NCBI GenBank assembly: GCA_050084515.1
Contig: CM114272.1
Coordinates: 32,488,001 to 32,552,000, forward strand
Length of the DNA: 64,000 nt
Direction: 5' to 3'
Source: Blasia pusilla
Lineage: Eukaryota > Marchantiophyta > Marchantiopsida > Blasiales
Both the position numbers and the translations under genes were made by a program. The notes under the pieces were generated by a model. That model was not told where the DNA came from, ran no database searches, and saw only the letters and a list, made by a program, of their open reading frames with translations. Of this stretch, positions 43,884 to 57,138 are shown piece by piece (position 1 is the stretch's first letter; the number at the start of each line of letters is the position of its first letter).

Positions 43884-46860
43884 CGCACGTGTACGCGGTG
43901 ACGAACTACCTTGGTCGAGCGATCGAATAGACGTTTGCGAGCAGTCTGTGCTTCAAGAGTTTCGATCGTGAGCTTCCAAACGTATCAGTTTCTAGCAATA
44001 AGCGAACTAAATGCCCGCGCAGAACCTTTGTTCTAAACGGAGAAAGTCGGTCTTGTGGTCCAATTTCGGAAAGCGGCACGGCCAGCATCTAATTGTTCGA
44101 TCGATCGAGTGCTGGACTGTTAGGCGAGCTAGCTACTGCGACATGAATGGAACTCGGATGGTCACTGGTCTGGCAAGGTCTAGTTTTGTACTCGATCTTC
44201 AGGACGCTCCAGTACATTCACGGGACAGTCTGCAATTGTACATATTATTGTACTGTAATTTTCCTTGCTTTGCTTCGATAATTACAGAACGATAATTTAT
44301 CTAGTTCTGCGTAACATTAAGGAATTCGAATTTCCCGGAGCGTAAGTGCATCGGTCGACGTCCGAAACAGTCAGTCAGTATACCGGAGATGGACCGCAGA
44401 CCACGTGCGGTGCGTGACGGAAGCCGAAAGTTCGGGAGGCACAGAAGCTCAAGGAGCAGAACAAGTTTGAATAGTGCTGCAGATTATCAAGTATTTACGC
44501 TGTTCCTGATGCTAAGCAGACGGTGGTAGTTCTCGTCATCCCCAAAAGCTCGTCTGGCGTTGATTCTCGAGGAGAAATGACATGCTGCCGGTCAATTATG
44601 TAGAGATGAACCGATCTATTGCTTCTTTGTACTGCGATTTCTTGAAAGTGGGCCGGGTGGGGCTCCTGCAACCGACGATTGTGCTGACTCGGCAGGTAAA
44701 TGAGCGTCCCCGTCGCTGCACACAGAGCTGTCATGGCGCGCAGCATTTAAAGCGTGTCATAAATTCCCTGATAACGTACGTACGTCCTCCATGAGCCACT
44801 CCACCAAATTTTCCCTCCGTGTCTCGAAGCTTACGAACCCTAGCTAGTAAACATTCCAGTAATTAAAGTAACGAGAGCTGACATCCCATCTCCAGTATGA
44901 GTGAATCATCCAAAATGACCACGTACAGCTCGACCACTTCGACTGCCATAACTACTGACCACCAGGACTACGTCGGACAGGAAGACAACTTCATCATCAA
45001 CTTAATATAGATCGGATGAGCCGCAATGAAAATGTTACTCCATTACGGCCCGGCTCTATCGATCTAACTAGCTAGATTTCCGTTTGATCTAGCAAAAATA
45101 TATCAATGCTAGAACCACGGGCTTTAATTTCGTTTCTGTCCTGGACATGCTCACTTCACTCGTAATCGCGCTTTTGGATCTTTATCTCCTCATCAGATGC
45201 ATGCCTAGACCGGCTACAGTAACCTAACCAACCCTTCATGTGTGATCGCCGTGGAATAACTGTATACCGTGCGCTAAAGTTGTCGATCAGCGTTCTTCCA
45301 ACGGATGCAGCTACGAGCTCTCCAGAGAGCCAGGTCGGAATTGTGGCCCTCCGGATTCATGGCACAAGCGCTTCCGGGATTTGAAATCCCAGTCTAGCTT
45401 CCAGGTCCAGAAGATGGCCTGCGCGCCTGCTTGCATGCATGCATGCATGCATGATCGGCACGCCAACCTATGCCCCTGAACGTCAATGAAGGCTTGTCAA
45501 CATAATTACTGGTGCTGCGTTCAATTGTCAAAACTTTGTGCTGCGGACGGTTGAAATCGATCGAGTACTTACTTTGACGCATACTACTACCGAAAGTTGA
45601 AGTGACACCGGATGTGTACATAGATCAACTGTACAGCCGGCCATTTTATCGGGACTGCAACTGATCGGGAAGAGAGACTTGTCAGGATTGCTGCTTAAAG
45701 CTAACCAGGGAGCATGTAGGAATCTAGATGTAGTTTATGATAATTATTACGTCTGTAGATATAATGTGAAAGGAAGCATCGATCATTCCCGTCGAAGCAA
45801 TCATTAGGTACCTCCACAAGTAGATCCAACTTCTGCAGCCACTCTGCTCGATCCCGGTGACCACTATCTTCGACGTGGATAGACATCAACGATAGCGCAT
45901 CAATGATCGGGGAGATCCGGGGTTACGAGTATTGCTAGCCAGTTAAATTTGAGAATTTCCGATTGACTTAAAAGTTGCCCACGAAAACCGGTTGGAATTC
46001 GAGTAGGTCCTTTGTATTTCATATCTCAAAACCGGTTCAAAATCCGGAATTACTGTTTCCGATTGGACATTCCCGGCGATGGACCGCGTCCCGCGAAAAA
46101 ACTCCCCGAACCCTGTAGCGCAATTCTTGAGAAGTAGCGACCGAACTGATTCATTATTAAGGACGCTCTGTCGGACACAAACACTGCTGCAAGCGCGCGC
46201 GGCAGCAAAGGATGTGTCATAAAACCCGCGAGATAGAGACTAGAAACCAAGCAGCCTGACAAACAGGGAATAATCACAGTAAACCTGGAAGACATGTGAC
46301 TGGCTGTACAAGATTCTGAGTTTGTAGCAAAAGCTACTCCACTGAATCCCCATCATCATGCAAAAGCACCCGACGAAGAAATTCATTCCCCTGCCGCCAT
46401 TACACTGCACAGTGTGGAGAACTCTTAAGACAGCTACATACAGCTAAGCTAGCAAACAAACTAACTAGCAAGATAAGGTTCGGAGGTTCCTTAAACTCTC
46501 ACATTCCTACGCACATAGACAGCCCGGTTTCCCTGTATCGACGCGATCAATCATGGAGCACACACACACACACGTCAATCTTTTTCCACCGCTCCAGATA
46601 AAAATGTGCAAATGCATTCCCAATGTGCGCTGGAATGCATCTTCGCCTTCTGTCACACCGATTATTGTCAGCTTTAGCTGCAACGATCCTCTGAGCTCCG
46701 TCCTCTCCCACCACACCACAGACGCAATAACAGCACTTGGCTCCATTAATTGACCCCATCCTTCCTCGACCTCCATCCTCACGCGCCATCGCCGCTTCGC
46801 TAAGGGCGTTTAGGCAACTTTAGGGTTACTCGTGTCGTTCGGCTTCGCTTCGACTTTTAT
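43884..46860. other. Upstream region of the GDSL gene and intergenic DNA
   Basis: A G-box (CACGTG) lies at 43886-43891, right by the start codon. A (GCAT)n run lies at about 45433-45452 and (AC)n at 46560-46574. No further gene is supported. Open frames up to about 90 codons look like chance. Confidence 0.45.
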
Positions 46861-46869
46861 AAGAAGTGG

Positions 46870-49800
46870 AAGATTTGGATGGGTGGTCATTCCTGTCGAC
46901 CATGGATGCTCTCCGGTGCTTCCCGCATCATCACCCCCTCCCGAGGCATGGGAGTGGTTGAGGTCCCACTAGGGCAGCATTATATGTCTCTTCGAGACCC
47001 GTTTTCCCTGCCCGAGGTTGTTTCATAGGATCCCCCATGCTATTCGGGATGACCTCCGCCACACATTCCTCCTTCCCCTAGCTAGGATCGTTCTTGATCC
47101 TATGGATGAGCTCTCTTGGTACCTACTACTTCTCCTTCCACGATGGTGTCTTCGTTACACTCGGGGAGGGAAGGCCGGTCATAGAGAGGTTATAGCACGT
47201 CTGAGACGCTTTCGAGGAGGTGATTGGGAGTCTCTGCAGAGTGAGTTTGTGGCATTCGCCAGAGGTAGTAGTTCACCTGATTTCCCGGCGGACGATCCTG
47301 GAGCAGCCAGGTTGCGGCGATGTAGGACACTCAAGGCGAGCCTGTGAGTACTCGCGAGCCGCGTGCTCTTCGCCCGATGGACATGGCTCCTTCTTCAGCC
47401 GTTACCATCGATGCCCTCCGAGGCTACATCCTCGCCCGCGTTGACATTCCAGCTTTTGCACGTGACTTCCATCCTGACACGGCTATATGCCTTGACCCCT
47501 CCCTCTTTGCACGGGCACTTTCGGCGTTCTCGAGGATTGCGGCCGGAGGTTTGTCTGCAGTATGATGTACGAACACCTTCGTGATTGCTTTCCTTCCGAG
47601 GACACCGCTAGCGGCTTCTCGAAGTTGCTTCAGGTTGCCTCTCACCTAGCTCGGAGGAGAGTGCCAACAGCGAAGGCCCAAGTATTAGGGGCGGGGCGAC
47701 TTTTGGCGTTGTCGAAGGAGGGTGGTGGTATCCGTCCGATTGCCATAGGTGAGGTGCTCTTGCGGTTGGTGAGTCGTACTCTCGCTTTGCAATTCCGTGA
47801 GGCTTTCAGTCACATCTAAGCGCATCGCTTTGGAGTTGCCACGCCACCGGATGTGAGACGGTTGCCTTAGGTTTGAGGGCTTGTCTAGATGTACATCCAG
47901 TGGGTGGTTCTCCAAGTGGGCGTGGAGAACGCCTTCAACTCAAGATCTCGGGCTACTATATTCACGAGTTGAGGGGCGGGTGGCCCCATGGCGAGCCTCA
48001 TTCCCTTTGTGCAGCTTTCTATGGGGCCCCTTCGGCCCTCTATTTCCACCATGGTCGATTCGAGGAGGAGGTCACGGTCTTGGAGTCTGCTATCGGGACT
48101 CGTCGGGGTGACCCTCTGGGTGGCGCGTTGTTTTTGTGGCTCATTACCGAGCGGTTCTTTCTCACGGTGGAGGCTTTCCGGGTTGCATGTTCCCTTCATT
48201 TGGCGAGATGATACTCATATTGTTGGTCCCGAGATCTGGTTGTCCCCGCATTCGAGCACTTTTCAGGCCACATTGGCACGTGTCGGCCTGGCGGTGAAGG
48301 TGGGGAAGTGCAAGGCTTGGTCTCCATCAGGCCTACGTGAGGATCTACATTTACCCGACGTCTTCTTGCGACCTGTCGGAGGGCTTCGAGTCTTGGGAGT
48401 CCCGCTATGGAGCCAGGAATTTGTATCGAGTTTAGTGGCGGCTCTCTTACCGAGATCTTCTCCACGTTGATGATCTTACGAGGATTGGTGACCCTCAAGT
48501 CGCCTTCGGCATTCTCTCTTCTTGTTTTGCTCGTAGACCTGGTTACCTCACTAGAACTGTCGGACATCTAGTCACCTTTCTTCCCTATATAGATCCTTTG
48601 ATAGGAAGCTCATGCAGTGTTTGGGGATCTTCTAGGACCCGGCTCCTTAGAGTGCCCCATGGGGAGTTAGCTCGTGAGACAGGCCTCTTGGCCGATTTCT
48701 TTTTTGGAGTAGGTCTTCTCTCGACCGAGTTAGTGGCGCCCTCCGCTTTTTTTTAGGGAGTTGGGCCACAAGTGGCACCCCTCCTTTGCTCCCGATTTTT
48801 GGTTAGAGATAGACCGCTCCTTCTACACTACGTCTCCCAGGTCGAGGATGGCTCTTTCCCACTTTAGTCTTCACTCACGCTTGTAGAGATTCCTTCGAGT
48901 TGAGGCCGAGCCGTTCTCCCCACTTTCTCCTCCTTAGTTACCTCCGGTCACTGGCTCCAATCTTCCTTGATGGAAGCCCACTTTGAGGCAGTTTTTAGAG
49001 GCACTATGTCGGACGGGAATATCCCCATGGAGGTTAGGGCCCGTGTTCGCTCTTGCTCGGAGAGGGGGCAGGCTCATGGGTAGGGGCGCCCCCTTCTCCA
49101 GCTTTCCGTGATCGCACCACTTACCTATACCACAGCGATGCGGTTCCGCTTTGGGCCTCCCCAACCATCGGTGGTTGGTTCGACACACCTGCGAGTGTCG
49201 CCGAGCCTGGATCCACTTGGTGTGCATTTGGCACGCTGTCGATTGGGGTGAGAGGATAGCCACTCACGATGCAAAGGTCGGGATATCATGTTCAGTATTG
49301 CTCGGGAGAGTAGCTTCCATGTCTCTGAGCGAGAGAGGCACTACTCCATGCGGGATTCCCTCATTCGTGCCGATCTCTACATGACACGTGAGGCTGAGGT
49401 GGTGGTGGTGGGCGTGGTAGTCATAGATCCTCGCGGGAGACAAAGTCACGCGCCCCAAGTGGTGGCCCAGGCGAATGCTACAAGGAGCGGCGGCGGCGGC
49501 GGTGAAGAAGACACATATCTACAATCGACTACACGAGAACACATCTTCATCCCCTGGCCATAGAGATGTATGGGGCTATGGGGAGAGGTTCGACTTCGTT
49601 CATACGGACTCGCCCATCATCTCCACTCGAGAAATGGGTTGTCCTTAGTTCTTTGCGATTCAGATTGTATGGCGGCGGGTCTCCATAAGCGTTGCAGCGT
49701 GCCCCAGGCTAATGGGATTTTGCGGCGGGCTTAGGCTGGGAGACGCCGGCGCTAGAGGCCCACTTAGTAGTAGTCATAGCTCTCTTGTTGTTGCTGATAT

Positions 49801-49970
49801 TGTCTCTGCTGTTGGTGAGTTTAAATCGTTAGGGGGAATGCCCCTTCTTCCTTTTCTGGTCTTGTTGTGGCCTTCAGGTTTTGACTCTTTGAGTCCCCCT
49901 CTTTTGTACTTCCGATGGGTTTTCCATCACTCGTTTTTATCGAAGTGCATCTTCTCTTCTATAATACACG
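46870..49970 (+). mobile_element. Non-LTR retrotransposon remnant (plus strand)
   Basis: Translation in shifting frames gives FHRIPHAIRDDL, AGRLLALSKEGGGIRPIAIG (RT block 1, about 47690), a GVENAFNS-like motif-A region near 47925, GTRRGDPLGGALFLW (about 48090), a DDTHIVGPE catalytic box (about 48208), VGKCKAWSPSGL and the C-terminal DPLGVHLARC...ERIATHD block (about 49215). It is the same family as the split minus-strand copy. The 5' end is unclear, and it ends near a T-rich stretch at about 49950. Many frameshifts make it dead. Confidence 0.82.
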
Positions 49971-52870
49971 AACGAAAACGGGCCTTACTATTTCTGGAAT
50001 CTGCGGAGAATAAAACGGGAGGGCGTTTCAAAATGGAAATCCGGATTTTCTCAGAGAAAATTTAATAATATTTTCTAAGACTTAATATTTTATTTTATTT
50101 TTTAAGAGTTTCAGTTTCATTGGACTAGTACATTTAGGTGCATTACATGGTCCACAAATGACCTGAGTATTTTATATCGTAATTAGAGGATGCAGTTTTC
50201 AAACTCCTTTGGCTAAACTTGTTGACATTAAACTTCCCTCGATGCTACTTTTGTCACCTTAACGGGGTCTGAAAATTGGTAAAGAGAGTGAGGTTATCAA
50301 TGAGGGGCCGCACATCCTACGGTCCCTTGCGGGTCCTAACTAATGATGACTAATTTTAATTAGTGGTATTTATCTTATCTGCACTAGAATGACCCCAACC
50401 AAATTTCAAAGCCGACATTGACCCCAAATTAAAGACATGTATCAAGACGTCATTAGTTGAGATTTCCACATATCAATATGATAATCCTTTGAAAATATAA
50501 TGGGCACTATGCAATGATAAAAAGTCATGTGTAATTTCTTTTGATAAATGGTGAGATCATGATGATTTTCACCGTTATATTAAAAATCGTGTTATTTCCA
50601 AATACATCTTACTCGTTCTCTTAAACAACGACACTCACCAGTGAGGGCGACTCAAAGCTTTTCAAGAGCTTTGGGTCGCCCTTATATTTACGGAGAATGG
50701 TCCCTACTTTTTCTTTTCCCATATATATGACTGCGAGTTCGGATGAGAAAATTCAAAATTGCAAGAAAATTAAATAGCACAACTCTTGTAGGGCGCGGGT
50801 GTGGAGAATAAGACTCATACGTAATATTAGTATAATAGTACCAATAGTAAGTAGTATACTTTCATGAAAGTATAAGATAGTTTCATATTTAGGTATATAC
50901 TTTTAAACCCATCGTTTAAAGTTTAATTAAGGTGTATATGCACTCGTATAGGTTTTAATCTTATAAGGATAAATGAGAGAGCTTTGTTGAATTTCTCTAT
51001 TGTTTCAATGAACATGGATCCTCCAAGAAAATTTATGTAGTTGGGGTTGTAAACACAAATATAACTCTCACATTTTAATAGCCTTAAAAATGGTCATGAG
51101 GGTAATTTCCCTCTTTAGGAATTACCCCTAGCTTTTCGGGTTCTAAACTCTTTTCTTATCTTTCCAACCTATGCTAGAGCACTCGATAAGATTTGTGTAG
51201 CTATAATGATCTATTGTTGATAGCAATGTTTCTTTGTGTCGTACACAACTTCTCATATGAGCCTAGCTTTTCTTGCTCGAGAAAGGATAAAATTTTGAAA
51301 AGGAAAAAGATTTTTTATGCTCTTGTTCTTTTCTTTTCTTTCTTCTTTTTTTTAAGGGGAGGTTACTAACTTACTATATGGCTAAAGTCTCTTCTAAAAG
51401 AAATGAAAAAACTTGGAAGAGGAAATTTTAGTTATGTCATCAACTTATCACATGTTAAAGGGGACATGAGATATACTATACATGAAACCTTCACAACGGA
51501 GGAGACGTTTAGAAGATGACTTTCTAACAAGGAAAGAGTTGAAAGATGCTTTGTCATACCACAACTTCAAGCTCCATATCACCTCTCATGGAAAGAAAAC
51601 AACATGAGTCACTAAGACGTATATGGTTATTTTTGAATGCATGTATGGTCCATAATGGAACCCTTAATACTTTCATTTATATTATGATGGAAACAAGTGA
51701 TATTACTTCTTGTGGAGAGGATATAATTGTAAAATATTCGGAAGTGAAAAACTCAAAGTGCAATGATGATATGTCTCTTGCCTTTTAGAAAGTTGGAATA
51801 TCTTCAGTACAATTTATATTAAATCAGATTTTATGAGAATGAAAAACTATAAGCTAAAGCGCATCCATTGCATTAAAAACTTAACGTATGTATGTCGGAC
51901 ACCAATGCTTTGCTTGTGCATTCTTGGTAACAATAATATGCTTCCACATGATTGGAAATGAAGTGAAATTTAACATCATCAAATGTTTCATGGTACGAAA
52001 GATGAAGAACCTTCTCAAATCTTAGTGGAATGCTTTCTATGTTTCCTTTTTCCTTTTTTCTTTTTAAGTTTCACTTTTAAAGGGAGGGAGACCAAACGAC
52101 TTCATCATATGACGAAGTCAACAAAAATTAATCTACCTCTTATAAAATAAATTAAAAAAATGGAAGTTCCGAGAATCAAGAATACATGAGGATATTTTAT
52201 GACAGCCCTATACATTAAGAAGAAAGAAATATAATTAATAATCATTCATGAGATAAATGATTAAAGTGATCGAATGAATATAATTAAAATTCTCTTAAAA
52301 ATTTAAGTTTGGTGTGTACAAGATGTAAACCTTTGTACGATCCATATCACTTTTTTGTTATTGGAGTTTATATACCATAGTTCTTATGCATACCACGGAG
52401 CTGGAGATTGGCCCCAAGCTTACATAATGAGATCAAAGTTGGGTATATAAGCTCTTGGGAAGCTACAAGTCTTTGAGTTATTTTGCATTCAATATATAAG
52501 ATTTGGATATTTTGAAGGTTCTAAAGATTCCCATTGAGTTGAGTAGTAATATGCCCATGTTTTGACAATCCTTAAAATGAGTATACTAGGAACATGGAGT
52601 GCATAGGTTTTGATGTGGAGTGGAAACCCATATATTGATTATTTCAGGAATAATGGATTGGTAGAGAAATAGGGCGTGATTCTTTATAATTTTTATACAT
52701 ACAAGCCTGGAACTTGAGTATGTGAAGCATCATAAAGACATACATGTGTTATGTTAGATATAATAGATCTAAATATTTTCATCTAGATGATTTAATTAGG
52801 ATTAAAATTGGTAGTTAATTAAGGAGATCTTCTTGAGACGGGCGGTTTAGCAAAGAGAGGTTTCTAGCTA
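49971..52870. other. No gene seen; AT-rich
   Basis: An open frame at 51546-51788 has no recognisable domain. Nothing else stands out. Confidence 0.4.
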
Positions 52871-52879
52871 GTGGTGAGA

Positions 52880-53115
52880 GTTTTGGCATGTTTAGGCAAG
52901 TATGACTTACAAGGAGGTTCACATAGGGGATTGGGACCTCCACCTACCATGGTTAGCTATGTATAATTGGTTAGAGGGGAAACCTTCCAAACATACTTTT
53001 AACCTTAGATTTTTGCACTAAGGATGAGAGCCAAACTGCCTAAGGTCATTCGTCATGGTGTTAGTGAGATGTTAAAACTTAATGATCCAAGTGTATGGAA
53101 TACAACATATTGAAC
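52880..53115 (+). mobile_element. Decayed Gypsy integrase fragment
   Basis: AAGTATGACTTACAAGGAGG, GGGGATTGGGACCTCCA and the later GTCATTCGTCATGGTGTTAG and GATCCAAGTGTATGGAATA align with 34868-35065 of the full-length Gypsy element. It is heavily mutated and lacks LTRs. Confidence 0.7.
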
Positions 53116-53699
53116 CTTTCATGCACTCTTTTGAAATTAAAATCAAGTCAAACTCACTCTTAAGGTTAAGAGACTTAGATCACACACAAGTCAATGGGCT
53201 TGACAATGAGAGAATAATCTGTAAACTCTTATCTCCTACAAGTGTAAGCCCATCACTTTCCCCAACACCTTCCTAGTAAGTAATTTGTGCACACTCATTA
53301 CTATATAACCTACCATCTTGTGTCAAGAGCCAACTTCCCATAAAGTTGGGAAAAGGATAATAAAGCCCTAAATATGGCCCTATATTATGGCTTACATTAA
53401 TGAGGCTAATGTAAAGTCATAACACACTCACTCATGTTACTCTCCTCTTTAACCTGTGACCCTTGACTTATAAGTGGCAATTCCTAATCTTTGTAAGTAC
53501 GTCATGCAAGTCAATTTTTTATGGGCCTACTCCTCTTGAATGTTTTTCTTATGTATTACAGAAGCATACATTGAGGAGATCGTGCTCTTCTTACTAATAT
53601 GCACCCAAACACACTCACTTTAGCACGATTTGGATCAGTCAATCTCACTTCTCTCAAATTCTAGACTTTGGCTTCCCTTCAAGCTCAACACATCTAAGC
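53116..53699. other. No gene seen
   Basis: AT-rich; no domain or repeat recognised. Confidence 0.4.
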
Positions 53700-54300
53700 G
53701 AGGTCAAATACCGATCTAACCCCTCACTCCCCAACACAAGCAATTCCTTCAAGACTTGGGACAGACTTCCTTGGAAGTCCAAGAACCTAAAACGGTGCTA
53801 GTACGTTTGGAGATCCCAAATACCCAATGGACCTTGAATGCGTCTCTAGCCGAAACCCAATATCTTAGTCATGGATTAAGGTCCAAGGTTGATATCCATA
53901 ATTCATCCCCTTGGACTTGGCTTAGTGTCCACGCCCCGAAGCCAACCTTTCGATCCATCATGTGCCCTTGGTTTACCCCCAGGGTTTCCCAAGGTGGGGT
54001 TCAGGTTCCCAATTCCCTTGGAGACCCTCCCCCTTATATAGTCATAGACATCTCCATCCCCTCCCTACCTTTGGGAAAGTCCTCTTAGGCCGCTCCTTAT
54101 GGCCCTCAATCCAACTATCATTCTAATAGTTTAGGGTTGATTTCTCAATCTTTGCTCGAGTATTTCTGATTTTTAGTGAGTTGGAATTTTCTTCTCCTAA
54201 GCTTTCCAACACCACCTTATTCATCCCAAACGTATCTTGGGTCTAGCCGTTATGACCTGAAACGTAGAGAACCCCCAGACACTTAGTTAAGTTCCAAGTC
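53700..54300 (+). other. GC-richer island, possibly a decayed LTR
   Basis: It is C-rich relative to its surroundings and contains a TATA-like CTTATATAGTC near 54033 followed by pyrimidine-rich sequence, a common LTR layout. No second copy or element body is found, so this is tentative. Confidence 0.25.
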
Positions 54301-56525
54301 AGCTTGTAACCTCCTTGGCGCCAAACTCTTATGGAACTTGAGCTCCTCTCAAGTCTTGCTTTACATTTGGTCTTTTTCTACTATGTCACAACCATCATTA
54401 CTTGAGACGCCCAACAAGGCTCGCATCTCGCTTGCAACTCATATCTCATTCTAGAGACTCCGACGCGCATCCATCTTAGTGTGAGCCCACTAGAATTTTG
54501 ATGTTCCGCATCGTCGAATGTTGGGCTGTGAGGGTCATGACATTCATAGATAATATCTATGCTCTTATGTATAGAATGAAAAAAATTTCCCAAAAAATAA
54601 TCTTTCTCTCATTAGAATTTTGGAATATATGTTATACAAAGTTCTCCTAACCCTTTTCCATTATAGATGATACTATGAAAATTTTTCCTAAATTTTTTTT
54701 CTCTTAGTTTTTCAAAGAAATATTTTGGAGCTTAATTTCTTTCTTTTCCTTAAAATAACTATGTTAAATTTTTTTTATGACATCAAAGGCTTTTAAATTA
54801 TAGATTAGTTATGGAATGAGACATTATTGTCTTATATTACTTCCATAATATTCTTTCCATTAGCTTCTCTCTTATCAAACTCCAAAATCGTAATATAGAT
54901 CCAAAGGCTCTACATGTACATAGGGCATTTATTCATTTGTTGGACTTGTTAGGAAACCTCATTTGGATAAGATTTTATGTCATATTTCAGTTAGATGAAA
55001 TAATCACAACTTCACAAGAAGTAATCCACTAAGAAAAATTTTAAATCAAACTTCTATCCTATGATATATCTCACATGATCATACTAAGTAGCCCACTAGA
55101 AGATATTCAAATCAGATTTATGTCCTTATAAGTTTTCTGCAAAAAAATATCTTAATGGAAATCTCTACTATAATTTTCAACAAAATCTTCACAATAGGAA
55201 AAAATAGGAGATAATACCACAAAATAGTAACACTTTTCTTATTTCTCTCTTGAAGTCCTCTTTATTCTATTGTGGATGTGTAAGAGAGAGGAAAGGAGAT
55301 GGATCGCAATCATAAATAACTATTTAGTACTCCCCAAAAATTGGAGAAGTAGGGCGTTTATTATGGGGTTAGTGGAAGATTGGAATATTTAATAAGAATG
55401 GAACCCAAAAATACACTTGCAAGCATAGACATGAAACTAGTAAGTTCAAATAACCAAGTAGAAATTCTCTTAGACAATATTTATTGTATTCATTTGAAAA
55501 AGTCAGAAGTCTCTTAAAAAAATTTAACATTATTTTCTCCAAAACACTTCTGCCTACATCCATTTTCTCTTTTTTCATCCTAAAATATTTATTTTTTGTC
55601 TATTTTTTCTATACTGGCTTAGCATTGTAAAATATTCTAAGGACTTCCCATGTCCATTTCCAAATGAAAAATTATCCAATTTTTTTCATATTAAATTCAA
55701 AAAATTCCATTCAATTTTTTGGTGAAGAATTTTAAGATGAATTCCATCATTCTTGGTGAAGATAAAGATGAATTTATGATATCTTCATTTCAAGGAAATT
55801 TTACTTAAAATTATTTAAAATAATTATCCTTTTAATAAAAAACAATTTTTGTTATTTTTTCAGATTTTATTCTAATTATTGGGCACATTTTTTTTCCTAT
55901 TTTTGAAAAAAATTATCCACTTCCTCTAATGCAACCTTTTTGGCACATTAAAAAAACCATAAAACCATAATTCATATCATTTTGAAATATAAGGATTAAG
56001 GAATATAAACCTTTAAGAGTATTGTTGAGACTTTCAAAATAAGTCATGTTATATATTTTCCTTATAAATATATGAATTTTTTATTTTGGTTTCATTTGAT
56101 ATAAAATAGTTGATAAGAGAATATTAATTTTGGAGGATAAAGTTGAATTTTCAAAATGAAGGGATGAGAAAAAAGGATATTTTTTGACAAGGAAGAGTTT
56201 CATCAAAAGAAAATTCAAAGTGTTTAGTTTTTAATATAAAAGGAAAGACAAGATAGGAAATCTTGAGTTGGGAAGGTGAAAGGATTCAAATTTCAATGAA
56301 GGAAGGGATATTATTTTCAACAAGGGACGGGAACATAAACATCAAAATTTTCAACATAGCAATTTACGAGGATTTTTATATTTATCCTTTTATAAGAGAG
56401 GAAGATCCAAATTTAGAAGGGATCACTCACTCGATCCTCTATGGAGATTCAAGAAAGGTCCTAAACCCATTCCAAAGAATAGAGGAAAAGAGTCCATTTC
56501 CATCTTCCCATCTTTGTCCCTAGCC

Positions 56526-56528
<3 letters not shown>
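54301..56528. other. No gene seen; AT-rich
   Basis: Long AT-rich tracts. An open frame at 56263-56523 has no recognisable domain. Confidence 0.45.

Positions 56529-56558
<30 letters not shown>
56528..56558. repeat. (GA)n microsatellite, about 30 bp
   Basis: A nearly pure AG dinucleotide run. Open frames across it are low-complexity artefacts. Confidence 0.95.
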
Positions 56559-56563
<5 letters not shown>

Positions 56564-56976
56564 GAGAGGCTCGAATGCACTTTCTCCATTCCAATAAAGA
56601 GTTGAGATACGAAAATGACAAAGATTGAGAAAGAATTGGTGGTTGGGTGGTATATGGAAATTATTGATATGGAATGATCTTGTTTTCTTAATAAGGGGAG
56701 GTATCGAATCAAAGATAATCACTCTCTCCCTCCAAAACATACAAGTCCTCTCTAGGGAGCTTAAGAGGATCCCACTCGCCCCTATTATATTGGCATAAAA
56801 TTAATAATTTAACCCTAAACATTTTTCTTTACCACTAGGATAAAAGAACCATTATCTATTTATTATTGGAGAGTGCTTTTTCATTTTGCAAACAACTTAA
56901 TATATCTTTTTTAGTCAATGCTGGTTGTTTAAATCAATTAAATCGTCCCAATTCAACTATACACTGGATTATGAAT

Positions 56977-57138
56977 AAATAATTCAAAATTATATATTAT
57001 TTTTAATCCGTGCATCATAGGAACCCCAACTAATAATTACCTAATTCATATAACCGAATAAATCATTCAGATTTATATATTATTTTTAATCCGTGCATCA
57101 TAGGAACCTCAACTAATAATTACCTAATTCATATAACG
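56977..57138. repeat. Tandem duplication, period about 83 bp
   Basis: Both units share TATATATTATTTTTAATCCG, GTGCATCATAGGAACC and CAACTAATAATTACC; the shared part is about 65 bp with one or two substitutions. Confidence 0.9.
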
